From Syntrophomonadaceae bacterium (lineage in GTDB: Bacteria > Bacillota > PH28-bin88), in assembly GCA_018333865.1 (NCBI GenBank), contig JAGXSE010000067.1, forward strand, positions 1 to 53,567: a DNA stretch of 53,567 nt, read 5' to 3'. Both the position numbers and the translations under genes were made by a program. The notes beneath the pieces were generated by a model. The model was not told the DNA's origin. It saw only the letters and a list, made by a program, of their open reading frames with translations, and ran no database searches. Position 1 is the first letter of the stretch; every line of letters starts with the position of its first letter. Shown here piece after piece: positions 35,796 to 43,269 of this stretch.

Positions 35796-36569
35796 TCAAG
35801 TAGATTGTCTGGTTTTTCGTCGACACCCCAACTGACGCGAAATATCTTCCGCAGCCAGGCGCACTTTTTTCAAATACTCCGGCAATTTGTCTGCCCGCTG
35901 TTCAGGACATGAAACAGCAACTCCTGCAATAACTTTGTTTTCTTTATCCCAGACCGGAAAGGCTACTGCCACCACCCCCGCAACACTTTCTCCGAAACTG
36001 ATGGCATATCCATCTTCCCGCACCTTTGCCAGCACTTTACTTAGGGCCAAGGGGCAAGTAATCGTCCGGCTGGTAAAAGGCGTTAGTTCTCCAGCCAGAA
36101 CCTGTTCCAATTCATAGGGCTCCATGAAAGCCAGTAGCACACGGGAATCCGCGCCGGCGTGCAAAGGGGACCGCTGGCCGACAGGAACAATAGTCCTGAG
36201 GCTTTTGTTGCTTTCAAAGGACAAGATGCATACCCGGTTGCCTTCCTGCAGCACATCCAGGTAAGATGTCTCCCCTGTTTCATCTCGCAGTCTCCTGATT
36301 ACTGGAGCAGCCACCTGGGCTAGATCCACCCGCGGCTCCACCAGTGTTCCCAAGTGGAACAGCTTGATGCCCAAACGGTATTTTCCGCTCGAGGGGTTTT
36401 TTTCCAGATAACCGGTATATGCAAGGGTGTTTACCAGGCGGCTGACGGTGGGCCGCGGCAGCTTAACTAATGCGGCAATTTCCGCAATCCCAAGCTCCGG
36501 TCTTGTATCTTCAAAAACCTCCAGGATCGCCAATGATTTTGCAACCGAATTAACAATATTTCGACTCAT
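35796..36569 (-). CDS. IclR-family transcriptional regulator
   Basis: A 257-aa IclR protein. The winged helix-turn-helix covers about residues 5-65 (SVAKSLAILEVFEDTRPELG, IAALVKLPRPTVSRLVNTLA), followed by the effector domain with RRLRDETGETSYLDVLQEGN and a GYAISFGESVAGVVAVAFPV segment. It is transcribed in the same direction as the TRAP genes and close enough to be their regulator or first operon gene. The pxp operon nearby lacks its own kipR (also IclR family), so control of that operon in trans is an alternative. The effector is unknown. ATG start with only a weak ribosome site. Confidence 0.92.
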   Translation of the reverse strand: MSRNIVNSVAKSLAILEVFEDTRPELGIAEIAALVKLPRPTVSRLVNTLAYTGYLEKNPSSGKYRLGIKLFHLGTLVEPRVDLAQVAAPVIRRLRDETGETSYLDVLQEGNRVCILSFESNKSLRTIVPVGQRSPLHAGADSRVLLAFMEPYELEQVLAGELTPFTSRTITCPLALSKVLAKVREDGYAISFGESVAGVVAVAFPVWDKENKVIAGVAVSCPEQRADKLPEYLKKVRLAAEDISRQLGCRRKTRQST

Positions 36570-36728
36570 TAGAAAAAAATCACGCTCGTTCAGATTATGT
36601 CATCTATTCAGTAATATCAAATAATTCTCATCTTTATCTACAGTTCACGATGCGAACCTGTGTCCACAATATAATCATAATACAACTTTAGCATAGCAGG
36701 ATAAAAATTACAACAGACAAAAAAGCGC

Positions 36729-36760
36729 AAAAAAAAAACTTAGCCTGTATTGTTGCTAAG
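36729..36760 (-). terminator. Intrinsic terminator downstream of the DUF3243 gene
   Basis: On the minus strand CTTAGC and GCTAAG (arms at 36739-36744 and 36755-36760) are followed by ten T. It lies ~90 bp past the DUF3243 stop and before the iclR promoter region. I saw no gene in 36570-36847. Confidence 0.8.
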
Positions 36761-36847
36761 TTGTGGTTACGCGTCATCTCCGCTACAGGTTTTGGTACCC
36801 TGCAAGATGAGCGGGGCTGCCGGCTCCGGAATGTGTTCCAAAGGGGT

Positions 36848-37156
36848 TTAGTGTTTATTTTTATCATTCGCATGGTCCAGCAGCTTTTCTCGCCGGTCAT
36901 CCCGGTTTAGCAGCTTAACCATCATCGAAACAAGGGCCCGCCGCTCCTCTTCGGTTGCCTCCAGCCAAAGATCCCGCAGCAAGCGCTGCTCCGGATTACC
37001 AGCATCAATATGGCCGGCAAAAAATCCGCCAAAACGGTAAGCCGCTCCTTTAATCCGGTCTTCGGACAACCCCATAAATTCGCCGGTGTTCATCGCCGTA
37101 CGCAGGAGTTCTTTCCACTTTTCCCACGATATGTTTGTTTCCAATTGCTCTGTCAC
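36848..37156 (-). CDS. DUF3243 (YmfJ-like) protein
   Basis: A 102-aa soluble helical protein resembling the DUF3243/YmfJ family: SWEKWKELLRTAMNTGEFMG, IKGAAYRFGGFFAGHIDAGN, PEQRLLRDLWLEATEEERRA and LVSMMVKLLNR. The family's function is not known; the Bacillus member is a small conserved cytosolic protein. The GTG start overlaps the ribosome site AAGAGGTG, so a TTG five codons later is an alternative. It lies 49 bp after selenoprotein gene 1, in the same direction, and may be the last gene of the mutase operon. Confidence 0.8.
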   Translation of the reverse strand: MTEQLETNISWEKWKELLRTAMNTGEFMGLSEDRIKGAAYRFGGFFAGHIDAGNPEQRLLRDLWLEATEEERRALVSMMVKLLNRDDRREKLLDHANDKNKH

Positions 37157-37205
37157 CTCTTTTTTAGTTTGGCTTTCTTGTCGGATGATTATTCGGGTGA
37201 CTTAA

Positions 37206-37511
37206 TCATTGACACCGATATCCGCGAATCTCTAAATCACGAAAAAAGAGAATTCCGCTAACAAATAAACGGGGGGTCTGCCCGGTCGGTATTAATGAAG
37301 GAGACAGGTAAACCCTGACATCTTCAAATTGCAGGAGGTGATAATCTTCCTTGCCTTTTTCCGGTTCGCCTACAGTCACGGTAGGCATAAATAACCCTCC
37401 GCATCAGCCGCGGCCCATGGTGATGCACTTGACAGTGACCACTCCGCCAATCTTTCTGATGAAGCCTTTTGCTTTTTCATCTAACTGTACTATTTGTGAC
37501 CACTCCTTCAA
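37206..37511 (-). CDS. Putative selenoprotein 1, small CC/Se-motif (HesB-like) protein
   Basis: The frame reads through TGA at 37404-37406, followed at once by TGC, giving a Sec-Cys pair: [12 protein letters not shown], then [20 protein letters not shown] and a C-terminal GYRCQ. Without recoding only a 60-codon frame from an internal ATG would be seen. The paralogue at 42688-42972 has TGA-TGC at the same place, and both are followed by a 6-bp hairpin. The family resembles HesB/IscA-like proteins known with either Cys-Cys or Sec-Cys. The start is uncertain: TTG at 37511 overlaps the mutase B12-subunit stop; alignment with the paralogue points to ATA/GTA at 37493-37488 behind AAGGAG, so a canonical ATG may be lost. 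A pseudogene is the main alternative. Role unknown; thiol redox or metal/sulfur handling is plausible. Confidence 0.72.
37368..37386 (-). promoter_or_regulatory. Candidate bacterial SECIS hairpin 1
   Basis: On the minus strand, starting 17 nt after the in-frame TGA, GCCTAC and GTAGGC pair around the loop CGTGACT. Stem length, the ~23-nt distance from TGA to loop, and a G in the first two loop positions meet the usual description of bacterial SECIS elements, which bind SelB. Confidence 0.6.
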
Positions 37512-37969
37512 CTAAGTTTGTTGGGTTCAACAGTGTCCCCTTTTACATGCTGGAACCAGGCCGTTTTTTCTCGCACTGCCTCGCGGATCCACCTGACAAT
37601 TTCTCCAGTGCCTGCGCCGGGGCCAAATAAGGCTTTGGCATAACCCTGATCGATCAATTCCTTGATGTCTTCCTCAGGGATAATTCCGCCCCCCATCACC
37701 AATATATCCTCGGCTCCCTTTTCTTTGAGCAGCTCGTTAATCCTGGGAAATATTGTCATATGGGCGCCGGAGAGGATGCTAAGCCCGATCATATCCACGT
37801 CTTCCTGGATAGCTGCCTCCACTATCTGTTCCGGTGTCTGGTGCAGTCCCGAATAGATCACTTCCATCCCCGCATCCCGCAAGGCGCGGGCCACCAGCCT
37901 GGCACCCCGGTCGTGGCCGTCCAAACCCGGTTTGGCCACCAGCACCCGGATTATGTGTTCTTTATTCAT
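37508..37969 (-). CDS. Acyl-CoA (methylmalonyl-CoA-type) mutase, B12-binding subunit
   Basis: A 153-aa cobalamin-binding protein. It has the base-off B12 signature: [20 protein letters not shown] with the DxHxxG histidine that ligates cobalt, [10 protein letters not shown], and [12 protein letters not shown]. It supplies the adenosylcobalamin domain to the large subunit encoded 16 bp upstream. A longer open frame extends into that gene, but the ATG at 37969 follows GGGAG and gives the exact family start. Its stop codon overlaps the putative TTG start of selenoprotein 1, so the two are probably co-translated. Confidence 0.94.
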   Translation of the reverse strand: MNKEHIIRVLVAKPGLDGHDRGARLVARALRDAGMEVIYSGLHQTPEQIVEAAIQEDVDMIGLSILSGAHMTIFPRINELLKEKGAEDILVMGGGIIPEEDIKELIDQGYAKALFGPGAGTGEIVRWIREAVREKTAWFQHVKGDTVEPNKLS

Positions 37970-37985
37970 CCCTTCTCCCTCCCCT

Positions 37986-39650
37986 TTAAAACACCGGTTT
38001 TTCCTTATACTCGCCAAACACTTCACGCAATACCTGGATGATTTCCCCTTCGGTGGCGTAAGCCTTGGCACATGCGAGGATATGCGGGACCAGGTTATCC
38101 CTGGTGCCCGCCGCCAGGCGCAGCCTCTCCAGGCCGTTTTGGCAAGCAAGGTTATCTCGCTTTTCCCGGACAGCCTGCAGGCGTTTTTTCTGCTCTTCTT
38201 CAACTTGGGGAGAGATTCTAAGCAGCTCAACCTGCATGGGCTCATTCTGCTGATACTCATTAACGCCAACGATGATCCGTTCTTTTTTTTCGATTTCCTG
38301 CTGGTAATGGTAGGCAGCATCGGCAATTTCCTGCTGAAAGAAGCCCTTGTCAATGGCAGCTAAAACCCCGCCTAACTCTTCAATCCGCTGAAAATACTTT
38401 TCCGCCTCCGCCTCCATCTGGTTGGTCAAAGCCTCAACAAAGTAAGAACCGGCCAAGGGATCGATAGTGTTAATAACCCCGGTTTCCTCAGCGATAATCT
38501 GCTGGGTGCGCAAGGCAATGCGCACCGCTTTTTCCGTCGGCAAAGCCAGGACCTCGTCCATGGAATTGGTGTGCAGCGATTGAGTCCCCCCCAGTACGGC
38601 CGCCATGGCCTCGAAGGCGGTGCGGACGATGTTGTTCTCCGGCTGCTGGGCAGTCAGAGAACAACCGGCAGTCTGGGTATGGAACCGAAGTAGCATCGAG
38701 CGAGGATCTCTTGCGCCGTATTTATCTCTCATGCGGCAGGCCCAGATGCGCCGTGCCGCCCGGTACTTGGCAATCTCCTCGAAGAAATCGATATGGGCAT
38801 TAAAGAAAAAGGAGATCCGGGGAGCAAAGTCATCTACATTAAGGCCCGCCTTAATCCCCGCTTCTACATAGGCAAAGCCGTCGGCCAGGGTAAAGGCCAG
38901 TTCCTGCACTGCGGTTGAACCTGCTTCCCGGATATGATAACCGGAAACGCTCACGGTATTCCACCTGGGTACGTGCTGGCCGGCGAAAGCAAAGATGTCG
39001 GTGATAAGCCTCATTGACGGTTCCGGGGGAAAGATCCATGACTTTTGGGCAATGTATTCCTTCAGGATATCGTTTTGAATTGTGCCGCCCAATTTAAAAA
39101 ACGGCACACCCTGCTTTTCAGCCGTGGCTAGATACATGGCCCAGATGACGGCTGCCGGCGCGTTGATAGTCATGGAAGTAGTAATTTTGTCCAGCGGGAT
39201 GCCCTCAAAAAGGGTCATCATGTCCTCCAGAGAGTCGATGGCCACGCCGACGCGGCCCACCTCCCCCAAAGCACGGGGATGGTCGGAATCGTAACCCATG
39301 ATTGTCGGCATATCGAAGGCCACCGAAAGACCCGTTTGCCCCTGGTTAAGCAGGTATTTATATCGTCCGTTGGACTCTTTGGCTGTGGCAAATCCGGCAA
39401 ACTGGCGCATTGTCCAGAGGCGCCCACGGTACATGTTGGCCTGGATACCGCGGGTGTACGGGTAACAACCCGGATAGCCCAGTTCCCGCGAATAGTCCAG
39501 GTCCTCAACGTCCTCCGGGGTATAGAGGGACTTGATGGGGACAGAGGACACGGAAACAAACTTTTTCGGACGCTCCTTCAGCTTAGCCTCCTCCAATTCC
39601 CATTCTTTTCTCCCCTGACTGATCTCAGCCATGGTCTCATTGATGCCCAC
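37986..39650 (-). CDS. Acyl-CoA mutase large subunit (methylmalonyl-CoA mutase family)
   Basis: A 554-aa TIM-barrel subunit without its own B12 domain. Diagnostic segments are [67 protein letters not shown] and [20 protein letters not shown]. It performs a radical carbon-skeleton rearrangement of an acyl-CoA. The Arg of PSMRLITD, which contacts the carboxylate of methylmalonyl-CoA, and the active-site His are kept, but the position of Tyr89 of the Propionibacterium enzyme is Gln (GIQ in place of GPY). The substrate may therefore be methylmalonyl-CoA or a related acyl-CoA. The start is GTG at 39650; ATG six codons later is possible. Confidence 0.9.
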   Translation of the reverse strand: MGINETMAEISQGRKEWELEEAKLKERPKKFVSVSSVPIKSLYTPEDVEDLDYSRELGYPGCYPYTRGIQANMYRGRLWTMRQFAGFATAKESNGRYKYLLNQGQTGLSVAFDMPTIMGYDSDHPRALGEVGRVGVAIDSLEDMMTLFEGIPLDKITTSMTINAPAAVIWAMYLATAEKQGVPFFKLGGTIQNDILKEYIAQKSWIFPPEPSMRLITDIFAFAGQHVPRWNTVSVSGYHIREAGSTAVQELAFTLADGFAYVEAGIKAGLNVDDFAPRISFFFNAHIDFFEEIAKYRAARRIWACRMRDKYGARDPRSMLLRFHTQTAGCSLTAQQPENNIVRTAFEAMAAVLGGTQSLHTNSMDEVLALPTEKAVRIALRTQQIIAEETGVINTIDPLAGSYFVEALTNQMEAEAEKYFQRIEELGGVLAAIDKGFFQQEIADAAYHYQQEIEKKERIIVGVNEYQQNEPMQVELLRISPQVEEEQKKRLQAVREKRDNLACQNGLERLRLAAGTRDNLVPHILACAKAYATEGEIIQVLREVFGEYKEKPVF

Positions 39651-39701
39651 CGACCAAAAACCCCCTTTATGATCACTTTTTCCTTCATCTTTAAAAATCT
39701 C

Positions 39702-40886
39702 CTACTTTTCCAGCCGGATAATTGTTGCCTCACCCTGGGCCGCACCACTGCAGATGGCTGCCATGCCCAGTAAACCGCTGCGCCGCTTAAGCTCCGCCAA
39801 TAATGTCATCAAAATTCTGCCGCCGCTTGCGCCAATAGGGTGGCCAAAGGCAATGGCTCCTCCATTGACATTAACCTTATCAGGTTCCCAGCCACCGAGC
39901 TTGATGGAGGTAAGCGCCACAGCAGCAAAAGCTTCGTTTACTTCAATCAGGTCCAGGTCAGCCGCTGTCAGTCCTGCTTTTTCCAGGGCCTTGTTGCCGG
40001 CAAGCGCCGGAACGGTAGCGATATACGGAGCCGGAGCCGACACTGATCCCTGAGAGACAATAGTGGCTATTGGCCTGATTCCCATGGCCCCGGCCTTCGA
40101 TCTATCCATCAATACCAGGGCAGAGGCGCCGTCGGAAATTGGTGGCGCGTTTCCCGCCGTAATACTGGCGCCTGCTTTAAAAACCGGCCTTAGCTTGGCC
40201 AGGGCTTCCAGGCTGGTATCCCGTCGCGGCAGTTCATCCGCCTCAAAGAGGTCCGGGCCGCCTTTCTTGTGCGGGATTGGTACAGGAACAATCTCTTCGC
40301 GCAACAGGCCGGTATCGTTTGCTTTGATTGCCAACCGGTGGCTGTGGAAGGCCCAGCGGTCCTGCTCCTCGCGGGTAATACCAAACTCCTCGGCCACGTC
40401 ACCGCCATGCACCCCCATGTGGACATCGTGGAACGCGCACCAAAGCCCATCCCGGATCATGGCATCGACTACCTGCCCGTGGCCCATGCGGTAACCGGTC
40501 CTGGCCCTCTCCAAAAGATACGGGGCATTGGACATGCTCTCCATCCCGCCGGCGACCACCACATCTGCCTCGCCGGCTCTGATCAGGGTATCGGCAAGAT
40601 TTACAGCCCGGAGGCTGGAGGCACACACCTTGGAGATGGTATCTGACGGTACCTCCACCGGCAGCCCGGCCTTGATTGTCGCCTGCCGGGATGGGATCTG
40701 CCCTGCTCCGGCTTGCACCACCATACCCATCAGGCAATAGTCTACCTTTTCCCCCGGAACCGTGGCCCGGACTAATGCTTCCCGGATTGCCAAAGCCCCC
40801 AGGTCAACAGCTGAAAAATCTTTCAGGGAACCCAGGAAACCTCCAAATGGCGTCCGGGCAAAGCTGACAATAACCGTTTCCCTCAT
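39702..40886 (-). CDS. Thiolase (acetyl-CoA acetyltransferase family)
   Basis: A 394-aa thiolase. The nucleophile Cys88 lies in SKVCASSLRAVNLA, the NEAF motif in LIEVNEAFAAVA, and the GHP motif in GGAIAFGHPIGASG. The second catalytic Cys is in CSGAAQGEA, where CxGGGQG is more common; the change of two Gly to Ala is mild. It joins or cleaves acetyl-CoA units. The ATG overlaps the stop of the transporter gene, and the mutase large subunit follows after 51 bp, so a pathway linking beta-ketoacyl-CoA chemistry and skeleton rearrangement is likely. The direction, synthesis or breakdown, cannot be told. Confidence 0.92.
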   Translation of the reverse strand: MRETVIVSFARTPFGGFLGSLKDFSAVDLGALAIREALVRATVPGEKVDYCLMGMVVQAGAGQIPSRQATIKAGLPVEVPSDTISKVCASSLRAVNLADTLIRAGEADVVVAGGMESMSNAPYLLERARTGYRMGHGQVVDAMIRDGLWCAFHDVHMGVHGGDVAEEFGITREEQDRWAFHSHRLAIKANDTGLLREEIVPVPIPHKKGGPDLFEADELPRRDTSLEALAKLRPVFKAGASITAGNAPPISDGASALVLMDRSKAGAMGIRPIATIVSQGSVSAPAPYIATVPALAGNKALEKAGLTAADLDLIEVNEAFAAVALTSIKLGGWEPDKVNVNGGAIAFGHPIGASGGRILMTLLAELKRRSGLLGMAAICSGAAQGEATIIRLEK

Positions 40887-42211
40887 CTTCCCACCCCTTT
40901 GCTCAGTCCGAGGGATTGCTCTTTAACACGCACTTCTTTTTCTGGATAATAGAGAAAAATTATGCCGCCAACCAGCACAAACAACACTGCTATTAGCGGT
41001 GTAAGGCGCACCCCGAGAGGGTCGGCGGCAGTGCTGCCAAGAAATTGCAGCAGCAGACCGGTAGCAAACGTTGAGAGGCCGAGGACCGTTTTTAAGACCA
41101 GTCCTTGTGTCCCAAAGTACATCGCTTCCCGCCTTTGACCCGACAAATCCTCATCCAGGTCGGTGATCGAAGAAAGAATGGCGTCAGGCAGAACAAACAG
41201 GCAGGACAGCGGCAGTCCGGCCAAAGCCAGGATAATATAAGCAAAGGTCACTGGCGCCAGACCAAAGACAGGCTGGCCAAGAAAGAAAAAAAGCGGCAGA
41301 ACGAGCACAAATTGGCTTAGAGCTGCGAACATTACCCTTTTGTGCCCCAGCCTTTTGACTAAGAGGTTAATAATCGGAAAAGCCAAAAAAGCAACTCCGA
41401 AGGTGGCAGCAAAAAAGGCTGAGACGCTCTCCTTTGGCAAACCGAGCAGCACCGTCACATAGAAAGGCAGCGACAGGGTAATAATGTTGAAACCAAACCA
41501 GAAGGTAGCATTTGCGGCCAGATAAATACGGAAAGGCCTGTTCCGAAACGTAGTGGTGACGGCTTCGCGCAGTCCCAGGGTGGCAGGCCGCGCCAGGGCA
41601 TATTCTTTTTCCCGCACAAAAAAAAGCGGCAGGTACATCAGGAAAAGCCCGACCCCAGCCATGCTCCAGAGCATCCCCTTAAAGCCAAGCCAACCAATAA
41701 GCGGGCCGGAGCCAACCAGCGCAACCGCTACTCCCAGCAAGGAAAAAACAGCCCGCAAGGTTGCCAGGTCTACCCGGTCATAAGCCTTGCGTGCCAGCTC
41801 AGGCAACAGTGCCAAGTACGGACAAACGTAAACGGTAAAAAGAAAAAAATACGCTCCCATCATAACCAGCAAATACACCATATTCTGGATGCCGTGCGCA
41901 GGTGCCGGCGGGTGGAATAAAGCTACAAAAACCAGCACATAGGCGATCCCGCCTGCCAGCATAAACGGTGTACGCCGGCCCAAGTTGCTACGACAATTAT
42001 CAGACCAGAAACCAATGAGCGGATCTGTCACCGCATCGACCGCCCGGCCAAAAACCAGGATGGCACCGAAGACTGCCGGCAGCAAAAGCGGGGTCGCACC
42101 TTCCACATAAAAAAACATCAGCCAGGTAACGACCAGACGATCTAACATCGCCCAGCCGGCTGAAGAGGCGGTATAAAGCAGCTTAACGGACATGGGCAAC
42201 TTTTTGCTCAA
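40883..42211 (-). CDS. GPH-family (MFS) cation symporter
   Basis: A 442-aa membrane protein with about twelve segments. It has the glycoside-pentoside-hexuronide family motif GRAVDAVTDPLIGFWSDN followed by GRRTPFMLAG, and DAILSSITDLDEDLSGQRRE later. GPH carriers import sugars or other small organic compounds with Na+ or H+. Embedded in an acyl-CoA operon, it may bring in the pathway's acid substrate, though that is inference. The start is TTG preceded by GGAGGGAGTGAG. Its stop overlaps the thiolase start. Confidence 0.88.
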   Translation of the reverse strand: MSKKLPMSVKLLYTASSAGWAMLDRLVVTWLMFFYVEGATPLLLPAVFGAILVFGRAVDAVTDPLIGFWSDNCRSNLGRRTPFMLAGGIAYVLVFVALFHPPAPAHGIQNMVYLLVMMGAYFFLFTVYVCPYLALLPELARKAYDRVDLATLRAVFSLLGVAVALVGSGPLIGWLGFKGMLWSMAGVGLFLMYLPLFFVREKEYALARPATLGLREAVTTTFRNRPFRIYLAANATFWFGFNIITLSLPFYVTVLLGLPKESVSAFFAATFGVAFLAFPIINLLVKRLGHKRVMFAALSQFVLVLPLFFFLGQPVFGLAPVTFAYIILALAGLPLSCLFVLPDAILSSITDLDEDLSGQRREAMYFGTQGLVLKTVLGLSTFATGLLLQFLGSTAADPLGVRLTPLIAVLFVLVGGIIFLYYPEKEVRVKEQSLGLSKGVGR

Positions 42212-42245
42212 CTCACTCCCTCCTCTGCTCTATACTTAATTTTAA

Positions 42246-42347
42246 GCAAGCGGGTAGCACGCGGGGACGGTTCTTGCTTGCTACCTGAACCCTGGGAGCA
42301 AGCGGGTGTAGCAAGCGGGGACGGTTCTTGCTTGCTACCTGAACCCT
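42246..42347. repeat. Two tandem REP-like units (GGGGACGGTTCTTGCTTGC core)
   Basis: Unit 1 (42246-42293) and unit 2 (42298-42347) share GCAAGCGGG, GCGGGGACGGTTCTTGCTTG and CTACCTGAACCCT. The core with GGGGACGGTTC resembles dispersed REP-like sequences of Firmicutes linked to Y1 (RAYT) transposases. Each unit can fold, since GCAAGC repeats are complementary to GCTTGC. Unit 2 provides the stop codon and last residues of the MoaD-like gene. Confidence 0.75.
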
Positions 42348-42637
42348 AATAGCACCCTGTACGGCCCGGGAATGCCGGCTGGGATAAAGCCAACCCGGTC
42401 CCCAGGCTTTACCTTTCCGTCTTTAATCGGGCTCGCTCTGCCATTAACAAATACCGCTTCGATATTTTCTGTGGGCATTCCCAGGAGTTCTGATAATTCA
42501 ACGGCACTGCATTCTCGATCCAGTTCTACATAACAGGGGAAATCCAACCCCTTTTCGAAAGCCAGCTTTTTCAAAGCGCCTAAAAAACGGATTTCCACTT
42601 TACTTTTACACTGATCTTCTTTTTTCAAGGAATCCAC
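42335..42637 (-). CDS. MoaD/ThiS-like beta-grasp protein
   Basis: A 100-aa ubiquitin-fold protein: KVEIRFLGALKKLAFEKGLD, the ELLGMPTENIEAVFVNGRAS middle and GDRVGFIPAGIPGPYRVLLG end are typical of MoaD/ThiS-like proteins of the type found with tungsten or molybdenum enzymes. Classical MoaD ends in Gly-Gly for adenylation; here the frame runs on to GFR and stops inside a REP-like repeat, so no terminal GG is present, though PAG and GPG lie nearby. It starts at GTG with GGGGGTG upstream. A sulfur-carrier role is possible but unproven. It sits between selenoprotein 2 and the transporter. Confidence 0.8.
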   Translation of the reverse strand: MDSLKKEDQCKSKVEIRFLGALKKLAFEKGLDFPCYVELDRECSAVELSELLGMPTENIEAVFVNGRASPIKDGKVKPGDRVGFIPAGIPGPYRVLLGFR

Positions 42638-42687
42638 GCCGGCACCCCCTATCGGCTCGCAAGATTCTTACTTTCTATTTTCAAGGT

Positions 42688-42972
42688 TTACTGACAACTG
42701 TAACCGAAGATCTCCAGCTGGTGAAAAAACAAAAACTTCTGCAGCCCGATTCGCGGCTTTTGGTCCGTTTGCTGCAGTGAAGGCGGCAAGTAAATCTTGA
42801 CCCCTTCTACATCAAGCAGCGAATAATGCTCTTTGGCTTTTTTCGGCTCGCCTACAGTCACGGCAGGCACAATTGACTTCCCGCATCAGCCGCCGCCAAT
42901 GACCAGACATTTAATATGGATGGTCCCGCCTCTTTTCATAATGTACTCTTTCGCTTTTTGATCAATTTGCAT
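42688..42972 (-). CDS. Putative selenoprotein 2, small CC/Se-motif (HesB-like) protein
   Basis: A 94-aa frame from ATG at 42972 to the stop at 42688 includes TGA at 42886-42888 followed by TGC. Read with selenocysteine the protein begins MQIDQKAKEYIMKRGG and has KCLVIGGG-U-CGK (Sec29, Cys30), then PAVTVGEPKKAKEHYSLLDV, LPPSL and a terminal GYSCQ. GGCGGTGAG precedes the ATG, and a hairpin lies 17 nt after the TGA. It is clearly homologous to the gene at 37206-37511, with TGA at the identical position, which argues strongly against a chance nonsense mutation. Conserved Cys22, Sec29, Cys30 and Cys93 suggest a redox or metal/sulfur site. It is the first recognised gene of the mutase operon. Selenocysteine machinery (SelA/B/C/D) is not encoded in the window. 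Confidence 0.8.
42850..42868 (-). promoter_or_regulatory. Candidate bacterial SECIS hairpin 2
   Basis: On the minus strand GCCTGC and GTAGGC (one G-U pair) enclose CGTGACT, 17 nt after the in-frame TGA. The loop is identical to that of hairpin 1 although flanking bases differ. Part of the likeness may reflect the shared PxVTVGEP peptide, so the RNA role needs testing. Confidence 0.6.
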
Positions 42973-42979
42973 CTTAAAC

Positions 42980-43069
42980 TCACCGCCTAGTGTTAATTTC
43001 TCCGGGGTACATCTCTTTCTGCCCGGAAGCCTTGGCCAGAACTTTTTCCAGAGCGCGCAATTTAATCAC
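42980..43069 (-). CDS. Possible small ORF before selenoprotein 2
   Basis: A 29-codon frame from GTG at 43069 encodes VIKLRALEKVLAKASGQKEM and nine more residues, and stops 7 bp before the selenoprotein 2 ATG; its end overlaps that gene's ribosome site. The composition looks protein-like, but no ribosome site was seen for it and no family is recognised. It could be a coupling leader peptide or the remnant of a lost gene. The rest of 43070-43269 holds only a terminator hairpin and probable promoter sequence. Confidence 0.25.
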   Translation of the reverse strand: MIKLRALEKVLAKASGQKEMYPGEINTRR

Positions 43070-43195
43070 CTTGTTTTGTTCGGCCTAGCCGAAGATGTAA
43101 CAAAGTTTATTCAGAAGACTCTGAGTAGTATTTCAACACTTCTTTGCCCTTTCCTTTTATGATAAAAAGGAATTTGCATTTTACAGCATACCTTG

Positions 43196-43221
43196 ATAAA
43201 GAGGGGCCAAATGCAGGCCCC
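43196..43221 (-). terminator. Intrinsic terminator of the QueG-like gene
   Basis: GGGGCC (43203-43208) and GGCCCC (43216-43221) form a stem; on the minus strand it is followed by TCTTTATC, a modest T tract. Confidence 0.6.
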
Positions 43222-43269
43222 ATTCTAATAATTATGGTGTTATATAAATTGTTCAGGTTGTGTTTTAAT

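Noticed and set aside
36083-36283. Short minus-strand frame within the iclR gene
   Set aside because: Out-of-frame shadow of a clearly recognised regulator.
37206-37388. Sixty-codon protein starting at the ATG after the TGA as the whole of selenoprotein gene 1
   Set aside because: The region upstream of the TGA is conserved with the paralogue, and the internal start lacks the conserved Cys/Sec site.
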